From Gammaproteobacteria bacterium (GTDB taxonomy: Bacteria; Pseudomonadota; Gammaproteobacteria; Xanthomonadales; Wenzhouxiangellaceae), in the NCBI GenBank assembly GCA_021772985.1, contig JAJFKX010000020.1, forward strand, positions 1 to 64,000: 64,000 nucleotides of DNA. Direction: 5' to 3'. The first letter of the stretch is position 1. Every line of letters starts with the position of its first letter. The notes under the pieces were generated by a model, which was given only the letters and a program-made list of their open reading frames with translations, was not told where the DNA came from and made no database searches. A program made the translations under genes and the position numbers. Positions 32,887 to 42,671 of the stretch are shown here, one piece after another.

Positions 32887-32968
32887 GATAATCCATTAGC
32901 TAGTCAGCGGGTGACAGCAGTTTAGCGCAATTGCGTTAATCAGATGTCAAATACTGTTGTCAGATAGG

Positions 32969-34567
32969 TCATTGTGAGGCTGGGGTTAGTTGGCGAATTT
33001 TATCCAGTTGCCAGTCTGTAACCAAGCCTTGGCCATGGACATTGTATATGGCGTCAATCTGCAAACCAGAGTTATCCAGCCAATTTACAAAATAGCTTGA
33101 AAGGGGGATTGACTCTTTGGGCGGAAATACACTCTCAGGCAATGGGTAGATAAATCCAGTGGTGTACAAAATCTTTTGCCTGGGCAAATATACCATCAGA
33201 TAATTGTCTGCCTTGGGGTTGCCGTTGGGTAACTCCAGTAATTGTAGTTGCATGGATTGGTCTTCAATGGTGTGCAGGCCGGTAACCGTTTCCGATGACA
33301 TTGAACGGCTTAGGTTAGTCTGCATAACGTCTGGGGTTCCCCTTTGAGACATCACTGCAAGTTGTGCCATATGTATAGCAGCTTTACCGGCAATAACAGT
33401 TGCACCGGTATTTACGAACGGCAGTAAGCCGCCAATGTGATCGCTGTGATGATGGGTCAACACCAGGTAGCGGACAGGTTTATCCGGAATGGTTTGCCGA
33501 ATAGCACGCAAATATTTTTCACCGAGAGCACTAAGATCATCACCTCTGGACCAATTCATGGGTGGTATTTGTTGCATTTCATACCAGCCGGTAGGCGCAT
33601 CAACAGCAACTACAAATTCTTGAAACTCCACAAACAGCAGCCGAAAACCCGGTCGTAGATTGACCACCATGTAAACTTGCGGAGCCAGTAGTTCTACTTC
33701 TGGCTCTCGTTGTCCATATGGGACAAAATCCGTTGCAGGGATTAATTGTTCAGGTGGGCTGGGAATGCTGATTCCATCTGGTGCTTTAAATAATTGATCA
33801 TTAATGCCTGGGATTACCTTCATTTGACTTTTTTTCAGCAATTTGCCTCCCAGAAAAACCTCAAAACCTGAGGGGAAAAGCTGATCGCCATCAGTATTGG
33901 AGTATGTTTTCCAATGCCAACTGATTTCAGTATTCCCCAGTAACGGCATATCAATTATGCTGGAGGCTGATTGCAGTAGCAGGCTCTGCTGATCAATAAA
34001 GAGTTTGATCTGGTCACCGGCAGTGGTTTTATAGCTAACCTGGTGGATAGCACCTGTTTGATTGCCAAAGAAATGAAGGGTGCTATGTTGTTGTAGAGCA
34101 TCTGCGAGCAATAGCTGCGGTAATACACGGCTAAGCCGCTGTCTTGGGTCAGCTACAGTCTCAAAAGGCAACCAGCCGCCGTTCCGGTTAAGCCGGTCGA
34201 TAAACAACTGCCGGTTTTTCTGGTCATATATTTCACGTAATTGCTGGTTGGAGCCATGATAGTTGAACCAGTCCAGGTCGTAGGCCAGTCTGGCCTTATT
34301 AGTATCGATGCTGATGTGTTCGTAAATGGGTGTGCGTTCTGGTCGAAAAGGCGAGCGACCCTGGAGCCTGGCAGATAAATCAAACTCGCCTTGCAAGATG
34401 ATCTGTATGCCACCTGCTTGCTCAATAGCAGCTATCCCACCGTGGGCGGCGAGTGTACGCTCAACAATCAATTGAGCCTGATGGTTATTGCTTTTGTCAC
34501 CGGCGCCAAGCGCCGGTGTAGTTGATAAGATCAGCCAGCCTGAGATGCTGATCAATAACCATCGCAT
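32969..34567 (-). CDS. exported metallo-beta-lactamase-fold hydrolase 1
   Basis: A 532-residue exported protein with signal peptide MRWLLISISGWLILSTTPALGA. The first 270 residues resemble a lipoprotein-carrier-like beta domain. The C-terminal metallo-beta-lactamase domain has YLVLTHHHSDHIGG (about 367-380), the HxHxDH zinc site, and ends near NVHGQGLVTDW with the final His. The substrate is unknown. It starts 6 bases after the stop of hydrolase 2 (which lies upstream), so the two form an operon with the TonB-dependent receptor nearby. Confidence 0.85.
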   Translation of the reverse strand: MRWLLISISGWLILSTTPALGAGDKSNNHQAQLIVERTLAAHGGIAAIEQAGGIQIILQGEFDLSARLQGRSPFRPERTPIYEHISIDTNKARLAYDLDWFNYHGSNQQLREIYDQKNRQLFIDRLNRNGGWLPFETVADPRQRLSRVLPQLLLADALQQHSTLHFFGNQTGAIHQVSYKTTAGDQIKLFIDQQSLLLQSASSIIDMPLLGNTEISWHWKTYSNTDGDQLFPSGFEVFLGGKLLKKSQMKVIPGINDQLFKAPDGISIPSPPEQLIPATDFVPYGQREPEVELLAPQVYMVVNLRPGFRLLFVEFQEFVVAVDAPTGWYEMQQIPPMNWSRGDDLSALGEKYLRAIRQTIPDKPVRYLVLTHHHSDHIGGLLPFVNTGATVIAGKAAIHMAQLAVMSQRGTPDVMQTNLSRSMSSETVTGLHTIEDQSMQLQLLELPNGNPKADNYLMVYLPRQKILYTTGFIYPLPESVFPPKESIPLSSYFVNWLDNSGLQIDAIYNVHGQGLVTDWQLDKIRQLTPASQ

Positions 34568-34573
34568 ATCAGA

Positions 34574-36025
34574 TTACCTGTTGCTGGCTGCTGCAACAGG
34601 TTTAGACAGGGCTGTTTGCAAATCCTCCGGCGTGCCAGGTTTGGGGCTATGCGCAGAGACAAAAGTGGATACCCGCAAGTTAAGTCGGGCAACTGCTTCG
34701 GCAAAAGACCTGGTGGAAGACACTGCCGGTGGTACCGGGCCCGCCGCCGGCATGGCGAAGTGGTCGGCTTCAAATAAAATACCTTCCTCGGGCAAATAAG
34801 TCACCAGCAGATGTTCACTGTGAGCGGTAGGGCCAATGTCAATGATTTCCACCCTTCGGCTACCATCTTCCAGAACTTTACGTTGTTCTACTGTTTCCAG
34901 TTTTAATTCATTGCCGTCACCTGCGTTGTTGCGCACAACCTCAGCATGGGCACTGGAGGCAATCACAGTAGCACCTTCGCCGGCGTATACCGGTACGCCT
35001 AAAATGTGATCATTGTGATGGTGGGTCAACACGCCATAGCGGATGGGTTTATCCGGAAGTACATTTCTCAGTTCGCTAATCCGGTCGGGAATGCCAGCGG
35101 TACCACCCACGGCGATGACATAGTCGTCCATTTCAATAAACATTGCGTATGTACCGGTGCCACCGACCAGATAAACACCGTCTGCCAATTCCTGCAGGCT
35201 GAGTGGATCAGGTTCAATCGCGGCAACCTGGTTTAAATTTGAAGGCAGTTCTGTCAGGCTGGAAATATCCACATTAACCTGGGTGCCGGTGGTTTTTCTT
35301 TCCAGGTTGCTGTCACCATTAACAAACAGATCAAATCGGCCGTTAAAAGGAATGCCTTCGATTGTGGTGTAGTCATAAAATCGATATTCAATCAATCCGA
35401 AGCCGGGGAATACGCGTTCACTTTTATTCAGCATATGCGTTTGCTTATCAAAATACAGGCTGATGGCCGGTCCTACCTCCATGGAAAATGCAACCACTTC
35501 ATGGCTGTTGCCATCAACATCGGCGTCACCCAGGTAGTGAGCGGTCTGTGCACGAGCCTGTAGCTGTTTGACCAGCAGTGCCGGGGTAACACGGATAAAT
35601 GGGCCAGAACTGGTATTAAAGTCTGGCTGGGCTATCGGTGCTGCGCTGCCGGCCCGGAAATTCAGCTGATAACTTTGCTCGCCATTGATAATGGTAGCGT
35701 TATCAAATTCAAATCCGCCGCCGTTGCCACGTGCCTGATTGACGAAAATACTGTTTTCGAAATCAATGGCATCAAGACCGGCATTGGTATTGCGGTCAAA
35801 GGGTGGGCCGGGGTTACGGCTTTGTCCGGATGCAATGGCAGTTGTTTCATTCCTGATGATCAGCGAGTTCATGGCATTCAGGCGCTCTGCGCCACCATAG
35901 GCTTCGACTGCATTGCTGATAATTGTTTGCGCACGTTCAACGTTTTGCTGGGTCAGGTTTTGTGCTGTCAGACCGCCGGCCAGTGACAGCCCGACCATCA
36001 GGCATGTAGCTTGATGCATTCTCAT
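34574..36025 (-). CDS. exported metallo-beta-lactamase-fold hydrolase 2
   Basis: A 483-residue paralogue of the adjacent gene with signal peptide MRMHQATCLMVGLSLAGGLT. The zinc motif is GVLTHHHNDHILGVPVY (about 329-345), and later ligands lie in YLPEEGILFEADHF and FVSAHSPKPG. The N-terminal region again carries a lipoprotein-sorting-like fold (RGNGGGFEFDNATI). It is first in the two-gene operon, about 190 bases downstream of the TonB-dependent receptor stop, with a terminator between them. A periplasmic hydrolase for an imported compound is plausible. Confidence 0.85.
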   Translation of the reverse strand: MRMHQATCLMVGLSLAGGLTAQNLTQQNVERAQTIISNAVEAYGGAERLNAMNSLIIRNETTAIASGQSRNPGPPFDRNTNAGLDAIDFENSIFVNQARGNGGGFEFDNATIINGEQSYQLNFRAGSAAPIAQPDFNTSSGPFIRVTPALLVKQLQARAQTAHYLGDADVDGNSHEVVAFSMEVGPAISLYFDKQTHMLNKSERVFPGFGLIEYRFYDYTTIEGIPFNGRFDLFVNGDSNLERKTTGTQVNVDISSLTELPSNLNQVAAIEPDPLSLQELADGVYLVGGTGTYAMFIEMDDYVIAVGGTAGIPDRISELRNVLPDKPIRYGVLTHHHNDHILGVPVYAGEGATVIASSAHAEVVRNNAGDGNELKLETVEQRKVLEDGSRRVEIIDIGPTAHSEHLLVTYLPEEGILFEADHFAMPAAGPVPPAVSSTRSFAEAVARLNLRVSTFVSAHSPKPGTPEDLQTALSKPVAAASNR

Positions 36026-36053
36026 TAATATTCTCCAGTTACGATAAAAACCC

Positions 36054-36069
36054 TGATATCAAGATATCA
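36054..36069. promoter_or_regulatory. candidate operator palindrome upstream of the MBL operon
   Basis: TGATATC-AA-GATATCA is a perfect 7+2+7 dyad, about 29-44 bases upstream of the start of the metallo-hydrolase operon. This is a position where a regulator would block or aid RNA polymerase. Whether any protein binds it is unknown. Confidence 0.35.
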
Positions 36070-36162
36070 CCGGGACAGGTATAAAACTGTGCGGTGCTGT
36101 GCAGATCAAGACAGAGTGCAGGGATTTTGGGACGAAGAATATCGTAGGTAACTGTTCGGTTA

Positions 36163-36190
36163 TATAAAAAGGCCCCGAAGTCCGGGGCCT
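36163..36190 (-). terminator. rho-independent terminator of the TonB-dependent receptor gene
   Basis: AGGCCCCG (36170-36177) pairs with CGGGGCCT (36183-36190) around a 5-base loop. Read on the minus strand it is followed by TTTTTATA. It lies 23 bases after the receptor stop codon. Confidence 0.88.
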
Positions 36191-36212
36191 GTCTGCAAAT
36201 TTAAGTTGAGTA

Positions 36213-39200
36213 TTACAAACGAATACTCAAACGGCCATACAGAAACCTGCCTGGTATCCGGTAAGTGGATGGGTCATAGCCGTTGAGTGAACAGCTCAGA
36301 CAGATCGGTGGATCATTATCGAACAGGTTTTCTGCACCAACGGTAATACTGGTATCTGCGCCAAACAACTTGGTGCTGTAGGTAATATGCAAATCGTTAT
36401 AGAAAGTTGAGCCCAGGGTGTTGGTGGGTACCGTACCAAAGCCATCCAGTTCGGTTGGTGTTGGGTCAGAGCATAAGCCCAAATTGACCAGGCTGTTTGG
36501 TGTGCCATCAAGAAAATCAGAGCAGGATTCAGTTAATGAGCCTGTGTACTGGATAGTCCAGACCGCACTCCAGTTTTGATATTTCCATAAGAAGTTAGCA
36601 TTGGATTGCCATTCAGGTATGGCTGAATCATTAAATTCCACACCTTCACGACTGAGGGTCTGGAAACCACCACCTGCCGCCGGCACGATTTCATTAAATT
36701 TAATGATGTGGGTGGTATTCCAGTCAAGACCAAAGCGGCCGATTGAGGTTAGCGGACTGGAATAGCTGAAATTCAGATCAATACCCTTGGTTTCCAGACC
36801 ACCGATGTTGGACAGGCGGTTATCGAAACCGGCAATATTGCCGTTGGCATTGCGATTGATATTACCGCACAAACTTGGATCAAAGGTGCGTACGCACTCG
36901 TCCAAAATAAATTGGGCATCGACCGCCCGAATGGCATTATCCAGTTCGTGGCTATACCAGTTGAATTCAAAATCAAGGTTATCTACACCGGCAAGGTTCG
37001 AAGCCCATTCCGGACTGTACAAAAATCCTGCAGAGTAACTATCGGCACTTTCAGCACCGAGAGAATCGTTGCCACCGGTAATCACGGAAATCTGCGGATT
37101 GGCCTGTATCACACCACCAGCAGGGACACCCAGGCTAATGCAGTTTTGCTGCTGGTCAGCAGGCAGAGTAGGGAAATTGGCAGTATTGCATGGATCTGCC
37201 AAAGTGGCATCGAAGCGCGCTTCACTGCCGAAAAGCTCACCAATACTTGGCGCGCGGAAGCCTTCCGCGAATGTGCCTCTAATCAGCAAATCAGGAATCG
37301 GCTTCCAGCGTAACTCTGCTTTGGCATTGGTGGTTGAGCCGAAGGTGCTGAAATCCGCATTGCGGATCGAACCGGATAATTCCAGTAACTCAGCACCGGG
37401 TACGCCGGCTAACACCGGTAATACCAGTTCACCATAGATCGAATCAACATCAAAACCACCGGAGGTGGGTTGTGCCGGGATACCGTTGCTATCCCCAGCC
37501 ACCACTATCGGGTCCGGCAGGAAAAACCCATCCTGATCGCGGTGTTCATAACCGATCGCAAAACCTGCTGGACCACCAGGTAAATTGAACAGTTCGCCAC
37601 TGATATTGGCATTAAAGTCAAACAGGTCCTGTTCACTGTTATCCACCTGGATAAAGTTGATGAAATCCAGCTGTTCCTGGGTGATGCTGCCACCGCCACC
37701 GGTGGTACGGGTAATATTGTCACCTTGCTGGCCACCGAATAAATTCAACGGCACACAACCGTTCATCGCACCTGCACAATCCGCTACAGGGCCCAGTGCC
37801 TGTGCCAGACGGTCTAAGCGAAAACCACCTTGTTTTTGTTGTTTGGCGGAGTTCTCAGAAAATACCACGTTGATATCCCAGTCAAGCAGACGATTGCCAA
37901 TGGCAAAGCTGCCTTCCAGGCCACCGTTAAAATATAAAGTATCCACTTGCTGCTCAAAAATACGTGGACCGGCTTCCAGCGGGCGGCGCCCCAGTAAGGC
38001 GAAATTGCTGGCCGGATCCAGATTGATGGCAAACGGATTAAACGGGTTAGTGGCATCAATTCCGGTAACATCGGCCTGATTACCGGCACCGGCACCAGGT
38101 CCCAGGAAGATCGGCTCCGGTGCTGCGCGGTTAACTGATTCACGGCGGTTGTATAAGAACCTTGAATACACTGTGGCATTAAATCCGGAGCCTTGCACCA
38201 GATCATAGCGACCTTCAACCCAGACAGAAGTGCGTTTGCTGGGTGTTTGCACCAGATTAAAAGGCGCAAAATTGAACCGCTCATCATTGCTGAATGGAAT
38301 AAAATCACCAGGGAATTGGGGTATGCCATTGCCAAACACGGAACCCTGTGGCGTGGTCAAGTCACATGCTGAAGCATCATTGACGCCATCACCATCGGTG
38401 TCGGTAGGGGCACATAAGCCACCGAAGCTATCGGTGGTGCCAGGCACATTAAAAATGAATCGCCCTTGCGGTGTGCCTGAACTACCTCGGGTTACCCCGG
38501 TGCCTGGTACTGGAAAACTGGCTTGTTCGCGATCACTGGCTTCAACAGTTTTTTGATCGGTATAACTGACATTGAAAAATATTGACGACCTGGAGCCTGT
38601 CTGTCCCAGAGAAAGATCATACTGTTGTTGAGCACCATCACCTTCATCAGTGAAATTACCGGCATATGCGTTGGCCTCAAGACCATTAAAATCCGAGCGG
38701 GTAATGATATTGACGACACCGGCAATGGCATCTGCGCCATACACCGTGGAAGCACCGTCTTTCAATATTTCAACACGGTCGATAGCAGTGATTGGAATGG
38801 TGTTCAGATCCACTGAGCTGGGTACACCACTGGCGGATGCGCCCGGCACCCAGCGCTGGTTGTTGACCAGTACCAGGGTACGGTTAGAACCCAAGCCACG
38901 CAGGTTGAAGCGAGTAGACCCCGCGCCGATACCTCCACCATCAGGTGGGAAGCCGAAGTTGCCACTGCTGTTAAAGCCGGTGTTGATGGCAGAACCGGCA
39001 ATCGACAGTTCCTGCAACACCTGGCCGATGGAGGTTAAGCCGGTGCGTTCCAGATCTTCACGGTCAAGTGTCAGCACCGGCTTGGCGCCTTCTATCTGAG
39101 CACGCCGAATCCGCGAACCAGTAACTGCTACGCGATCAAGTTCAGCGGCGGCTTCTTCATCATCATTATTTGCTTGAGCCTGAACCGGCTCGTTAATTAT

Positions 39201-39266
39201 TGTGGATAAACACAATACCAATATCCCGGCCATAACCGGGACTAACCGATAGTTACTTGCTTTCAT
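36213..39266 (-). CDS. TonB-dependent outer-membrane receptor
   Basis: A 1017-residue outer-membrane receptor with a signal peptide ending near QAQA. The plug domain (about 45-170) contains RVAVTGSRIRRAQIEG, PVLTLDREDLERTGLTSIGQ and FNLRGLGSNRTLVLVNNQRW. A long beta-barrel ends GRFLYGRLSIRL with a terminal aromatic-type strand. Such receptors import siderophores, vitamin B12 or carbohydrates using TonB energy. The presence of many Gly/Asn/Thr loops and SusC-like size suggests a large substrate, but this is inference. Its own terminator follows. The subtilase gene is divergent across 235 bases. Confidence 0.92.
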   Translation of the reverse strand: MKASNYRLVPVMAGILVLCLSTIINEPVQAQANNDDEEAAAELDRVAVTGSRIRRAQIEGAKPVLTLDREDLERTGLTSIGQVLQELSIAGSAINTGFNSSGNFGFPPDGGGIGAGSTRFNLRGLGSNRTLVLVNNQRWVPGASASGVPSSVDLNTIPITAIDRVEILKDGASTVYGADAIAGVVNIITRSDFNGLEANAYAGNFTDEGDGAQQQYDLSLGQTGSRSSIFFNVSYTDQKTVEASDREQASFPVPGTGVTRGSSGTPQGRFIFNVPGTTDSFGGLCAPTDTDGDGVNDASACDLTTPQGSVFGNGIPQFPGDFIPFSNDERFNFAPFNLVQTPSKRTSVWVEGRYDLVQGSGFNATVYSRFLYNRRESVNRAAPEPIFLGPGAGAGNQADVTGIDATNPFNPFAINLDPASNFALLGRRPLEAGPRIFEQQVDTLYFNGGLEGSFAIGNRLLDWDINVVFSENSAKQQKQGGFRLDRLAQALGPVADCAGAMNGCVPLNLFGGQQGDNITRTTGGGGSITQEQLDFINFIQVDNSEQDLFDFNANISGELFNLPGGPAGFAIGYEHRDQDGFFLPDPIVVAGDSNGIPAQPTSGGFDVDSIYGELVLPVLAGVPGAELLELSGSIRNADFSTFGSTTNAKAELRWKPIPDLLIRGTFAEGFRAPSIGELFGSEARFDATLADPCNTANFPTLPADQQQNCISLGVPAGGVIQANPQISVITGGNDSLGAESADSYSAGFLYSPEWASNLAGVDNLDFEFNWYSHELDNAIRAVDAQFILDECVRTFDPSLCGNINRNANGNIAGFDNRLSNIGGLETKGIDLNFSYSSPLTSIGRFGLDWNTTHIIKFNEIVPAAGGGFQTLSREGVEFNDSAIPEWQSNANFLWKYQNWSAVWTIQYTGSLTESCSDFLDGTPNSLVNLGLCSDPTPTELDGFGTVPTNTLGSTFYNDLHITYSTKLFGADTSITVGAENLFDNDPPICLSCSLNGYDPSTYRIPGRFLYGRLSIRL

Positions 39267-39341
39267 TTTTAGCCTTCCGTGGCGTTTTACGCCCTTTTGT
39301 AAAAATTCCGTTAATTGAAGTTAGCAGAAAGCTTTGTCAAC

Positions 39342-39355
39342 CTCAAGTACTTGAG
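39342..39355. promoter_or_regulatory. 14-bp perfect palindrome between divergent receptor and subtilase genes
   Basis: CTCAAGTACTTGAG is fully self-complementary and sits between the TonB-dependent receptor start (39266) and the subtilase start (39501). A dimeric regulator could use it to control one or both genes. No functional evidence is available. Confidence 0.3.
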
Positions 39356-39500
39356 CATACGGACATATAGTGGAAAAACTGTGAATTGGTTGGTCGCATC
39401 CGGCCGTAAATACCAAGGCAGCCAAGTCTAATATCGCTTGTTGATTGACATTGCGGACCCGGTTGAGCAGGATACTCGATGGAACCATTTTTATTCGGGG

Positions 39501-41024
39501 ATGACAACAGCTATGCACACCTCAAAACACGCCATTATCAGGTTGGTATTAATTGGACTGCTGATTGCTTTTAACAGCGCATCTGCATTTGCTACCGATG
39601 TTCAACAACAAAAAGTAGCACCTTGGGTAATGCAGCGGTTGAATCCCGATCATCAGGTTGAAGCAATCTTGCGGATGCAGGTACAAGCTGATTTAACCGG
39701 TTTGTCGCAGACTTCATCGCGTGAAAACAAAATAGGCTCTGTGGTTGATCGGCTGCGCAGTACCGCCGCACAGTCGCAACAGGACGTGATTCGATACCTG
39801 CAAAGCCAGGCAGTGGAATACAAAAGTTTCTGGATCAACAACACCATTTGGGTTCGGGCTTCGCAGGATGTGATTGCAGCATTAAGCCAGCGATCGGATA
39901 TTGCCTTTATTCATGCCAATCCGGTGGTTTCCGCAGACATCGCACGCTTTGCTGAACCAACCGAGCAGTTTTTAGGCAGTATTGAAGCCAGCATTCAATT
40001 GGTTGGTGCACCGAATGTATGGGATCAGGGCGTGACCGGCCAGCAGATCGTAATCGGCGGGCAGGATACCGGCTACCAATGGGATCATCCTGCATTAATG
40101 AACAGTTACCGTGGTTGGGACGGTGCCCAGGCTGAGCATAATTATAACTGGCATGATTCAATTCACAGCGGCGGCGGCAGCTGTGGGGCAGATTCTGCAT
40201 TTCCGTGTGATGACCATAATCATGGCACCCACACCATGGGTACCATGGTTGGTGACGACGGTGGCACCAACCAAATTGGAATGGCTCCGGGTGCCCGTTG
40301 GATTGGCTGCCGTAACATGGATCAGGGTAACGGCACGCCAGCTAGTTATACCGAATGTTTTCAATGGTTTATTTCACCTACGGATTTGAACGATGAAAAC
40401 CCGAATCCGGCAATGGCCCCGCATGTGATTAATAACTCCTGGGGTTGTCCGGCATCAGAAGGCTGTACCGATCCAACCGTGATGCAGACGGTGGTTGAAA
40501 ATGTACGTGCAGCAGGCATTATGGTTGTTGTTTCGGCTGGTAATTCCGGCAGTGGCTGCAGCAGTGTCAGCACCCCTGCGGCTATTTACGATGCATCCTT
40601 CACGGTTGCCAACACCACTATTGGTGACATCATTGCCGGCTCCAGCAGCCGTGGACCAGTTACCGCAGATGGCTCGAATCGGCTAAAGCCTGATATCTCC
40701 GCACCCGGCACCAGTATTCGTTCTTCGATCCGCAACAATAACTATGCCGTATTCAGCGGTACCAGCATGTCAGGCCCGCATGTGGCAGGTCATATGGCGT
40801 TATTGATGGCTGCAGAACCCAGCCTGATAGGTAATGTTGACGAGTTGGAACGCATAACGCGTGATACCGCATTGCAACTGACCAGCACCCAGGATTGCGG
40901 CGGCACAGCTAACATAACACCGAATAACGTGTTTGGTTTCGGCCGGATTCAGACCGATGTGGCGTTTAACAGCCTTTTGAGTGAAGAATTTATGGTTGAT
41001 GGGTTTGAGAATTCGCCCTTGTAG
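39501..41024 (+). CDS. subtilisin-like (S8) serine protease, exported, DGFE tail
   Basis: A 507-residue exported subtilase with signal peptide IIRLVLIGLLIAFNSASAFA. A propeptide (about 30-130) precedes the catalytic domain. The catalytic triad is Asp189 in IGGQDTGYQWDH, His241 in HNHGTHTMGTMVG and Ser422 in SGTSMSGPHVAGHMAL. The oxyanion Asn lies in NNSWGCPASEGC. It ends with EEFMVDGFENSPL, the DGFE tail seen in two other exported proteins here. The start at ATG 39501 (or 39513) is chosen because it gives a clean signal peptide; the frame from 39438 adds an unrelated leader. Confidence 0.9.
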   Translation: MTTAMHTSKHAIIRLVLIGLLIAFNSASAFATDVQQQKVAPWVMQRLNPDHQVEAILRMQVQADLTGLSQTSSRENKIGSVVDRLRSTAAQSQQDVIRYLQSQAVEYKSFWINNTIWVRASQDVIAALSQRSDIAFIHANPVVSADIARFAEPTEQFLGSIEASIQLVGAPNVWDQGVTGQQIVIGGQDTGYQWDHPALMNSYRGWDGAQAEHNYNWHDSIHSGGGSCGADSAFPCDDHNHGTHTMGTMVGDDGGTNQIGMAPGARWIGCRNMDQGNGTPASYTECFQWFISPTDLNDENPNPAMAPHVINNSWGCPASEGCTDPTVMQTVVENVRAAGIMVVVSAGNSGSGCSSVSTPAAIYDASFTVANTTIGDIIAGSSSRGPVTADGSNRLKPDISAPGTSIRSSIRNNNYAVFSGTSMSGPHVAGHMALLMAAEPSLIGNVDELERITRDTALQLTSTQDCGGTANITPNNVFGFGRIQTDVAFNSLLSEEFMVDGFENSPL

Positions 41025-41141
41025 TTTGAGAGTCTGCAAATTACCGAGCTGCTCTGCAGCTCGTAGCGCACTATTTAATCACATTCTATAAGTTTTCAGC
41101 CAGTTTATTGTTCAGCCTATCCAAGTCAGTATTGTGAATAA

Positions 41142-41591
41142 TTATTGATAGGTTTTTCCAGCGTGTTTAAGCCACCCATCAGGATGCCGTCCCGCTGGGT
41201 CACGGTGTGTCCAATGAATGACACCACCTCGTTCATTCCACTCATATTCACCAAAAAATAATACTTGATCGCCTTCGCTGAGGTTTTCGATTCTGGACGC
41301 TAGATCAATATTATGTGCGATCAGCAGACTTTGGCCGGATGCCAAGCGTAAGGTGAACCGTTGGTGACGACTGCCCTGCAAGTCATCACTGAGTATACGC
41401 TCAACTTCACCTTCACCAGCTATCTGCAGATTACTGCGTTGATTACGAAAAGCCTCCGCCAATAATTGTTCGTTTTGTTGTTGTTGGAATCCACTGCCGG
41501 TTGAGTTGACATCAGCAATAGGCTGGTTGGTTTGCGTATAGCCATAATAGCCGGCGATCAACAGTGATAAGAGGGTGAGAATTTTTTTCAT
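41142..41591 (-). CDS. DUF3465 exported protein
   Basis: A 149-residue protein with an uncleaved or signal-type N-terminus (MKKILTLLSLLIAGYYGYTQ). A DUF3465 domain follows (about 50-148): GEGEVERILSDDLQGSRHQR, LLIAHNIDLASRIE, GDQVLFFGEYEWNERGGVIH and DPAGRHPDGWLKHAGKTY. The family probably resembles OB-fold or SNase-like nucleases but has no proven function. ATG 41591 is preferred to a TTG three codons earlier. It lies 55 bases upstream of no further gene on its strand. Confidence 0.85.
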   Translation of the reverse strand: MKKILTLLSLLIAGYYGYTQTNQPIADVNSTGSGFQQQQNEQLLAEAFRNQRSNLQIAGEGEVERILSDDLQGSRHQRFTLRLASGQSLLIAHNIDLASRIENLSEGDQVLFFGEYEWNERGGVIHWTHRDPAGRHPDGWLKHAGKTYQ

Positions 41592-41646
41592 ATCTGGCAA
41601 AAAAGTTAACTAAAAGGATATGTTAAAGGTTTCATTATAAATAAGC

Positions 41647-42276
41647 TTATAGAGCACCTTCAGAAATCAACAGTTCATGGATGTACTCGGCCAGCTTTCT
41701 ATATCCGGCTTCATTAAAATGTATTGAGTCGGATTTATATCGACTATCTCTCAGCAGTTCTGCTATGACGTTATCAGCGAATACCAGTTGATATTGGTCA
41801 GCCAGCGACTGGTACAGAGGAGCGGTATTCGAAAACAGTTTTTTCTCTGGGACGCCAATCAATATCACAGCAACTTGCCGTTGTTGGGCCAGTTCGATCA
41901 TGCCGGCCAGGTGTTGCTTGGTAGTATTTAAATCCAGACCACGCAAAATATCATTGCCACCTTCCAATAACAGCAGTAGGTCTGGAGAGTGGGCATCCAG
42001 CACGGCGGGCAGACGAGCCAGTCCTTCAGCAGTTGTTTCACCAGCAATGCCGGCATTGATTACCTGGCGCCTGCTCAGCTCCGCCAGCACACTTGGATAG
42101 CTGTCACTATCACCCACCCCGTAACCGCTGGTCAGGCTGTCACCGTAAGCTAAGATGCTGCCGTGTTCAGGTACTGCCGGTAGTTTGTCGCCACCACAAC
42201 CGACCAATAGCATTAAGCACAGCAGGCAGGCCGCAAAAGCCGCCGCTAAACTAAAATAATATTTTATAATTGGCAA
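41647..42276 (-). CDS. GDSL/SGNH arylesterase-type lipoprotein (TesA-like)
   Basis: A hydrolase of the SGNH family with block I GDSLTSGYGVGD (nucleophile Ser), block II NAGIAGETTAEGL, block III LLEGGNDILRG and block V DSIHFNEAGY (Asp and His). This matches TesA/arylesterase enzymes that hydrolyse acyl esters and thioesters. The N-terminus from a TTG at 42276 (MPIIKYYFSLAAAFAACLLC) leads to the lipobox LVGC with Cys27, which makes a lipoprotein likely. A frame to 42390 exists but its extra residues have no signal character. Confidence 0.85.
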   Translation of the reverse strand: MPIIKYYFSLAAAFAACLLCLMLLVGCGGDKLPAVPEHGSILAYGDSLTSGYGVGDSDSYPSVLAELSRRQVINAGIAGETTAEGLARLPAVLDAHSPDLLLLLEGGNDILRGLDLNTTKQHLAGMIELAQQRQVAVILIGVPEKKLFSNTAPLYQSLADQYQLVFADNVIAELLRDSRYKSDSIHFNEAGYRKLAEYIHELLISEGAL

Positions 42277-42423
42277 TGGCCGGTAACCGCTTACACAAGG
42301 TATTAATAGCTTTGCACAATAAACGGGCGAAGTGAAGATATTCCGCAGAGAAAAACCCCAACAAATCTGAGGTGCAGGGCACAGGCCCACTGTAGGAAGG
42401 TTTCCGATTATCTGTAGGTTTAA

Positions 42424-42633
42424 GTGCTGGCTGGTTATAAGGTAAAAGACGGTGAGATCGTGGCTTTGGTTGATTTAAGTGAGCATCCACAGGGAATGGT
42501 CGTTAATCAAACCATGCAAATGGAAAGCATTTGTTTTTTGGTAACAGACATTAATGGTGAATGGCGCCTGGCGAACCTGTCCGGTGATCATGTTCCGGAA
42601 CTGGGCTGGCCACCCGATGGGAAAACCGGGTGA
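42424..42633 (+). CDS. doubtful 69-residue open frame
   Basis: A short frame starting GTG with MLAGYKVKDGEIVALVDLSE and ending near PELGWPPDGKTG. It has a protein-like composition, no signal peptide and no family I recognise. It lies between the esterase and GAW paralogue B on the opposite strand. It could be a remnant of a longer gene or chance. Confidence 0.25.
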   Translation: MLAGYKVKDGEIVALVDLSEHPQGMVVNQTMQMESICFLVTDINGEWRLANLSGDHVPELGWPPDGKTG

Positions 42634-42671
42634 ACATACTGAAATTGGTAGTTTGTTATCGCGTTTCAGAA

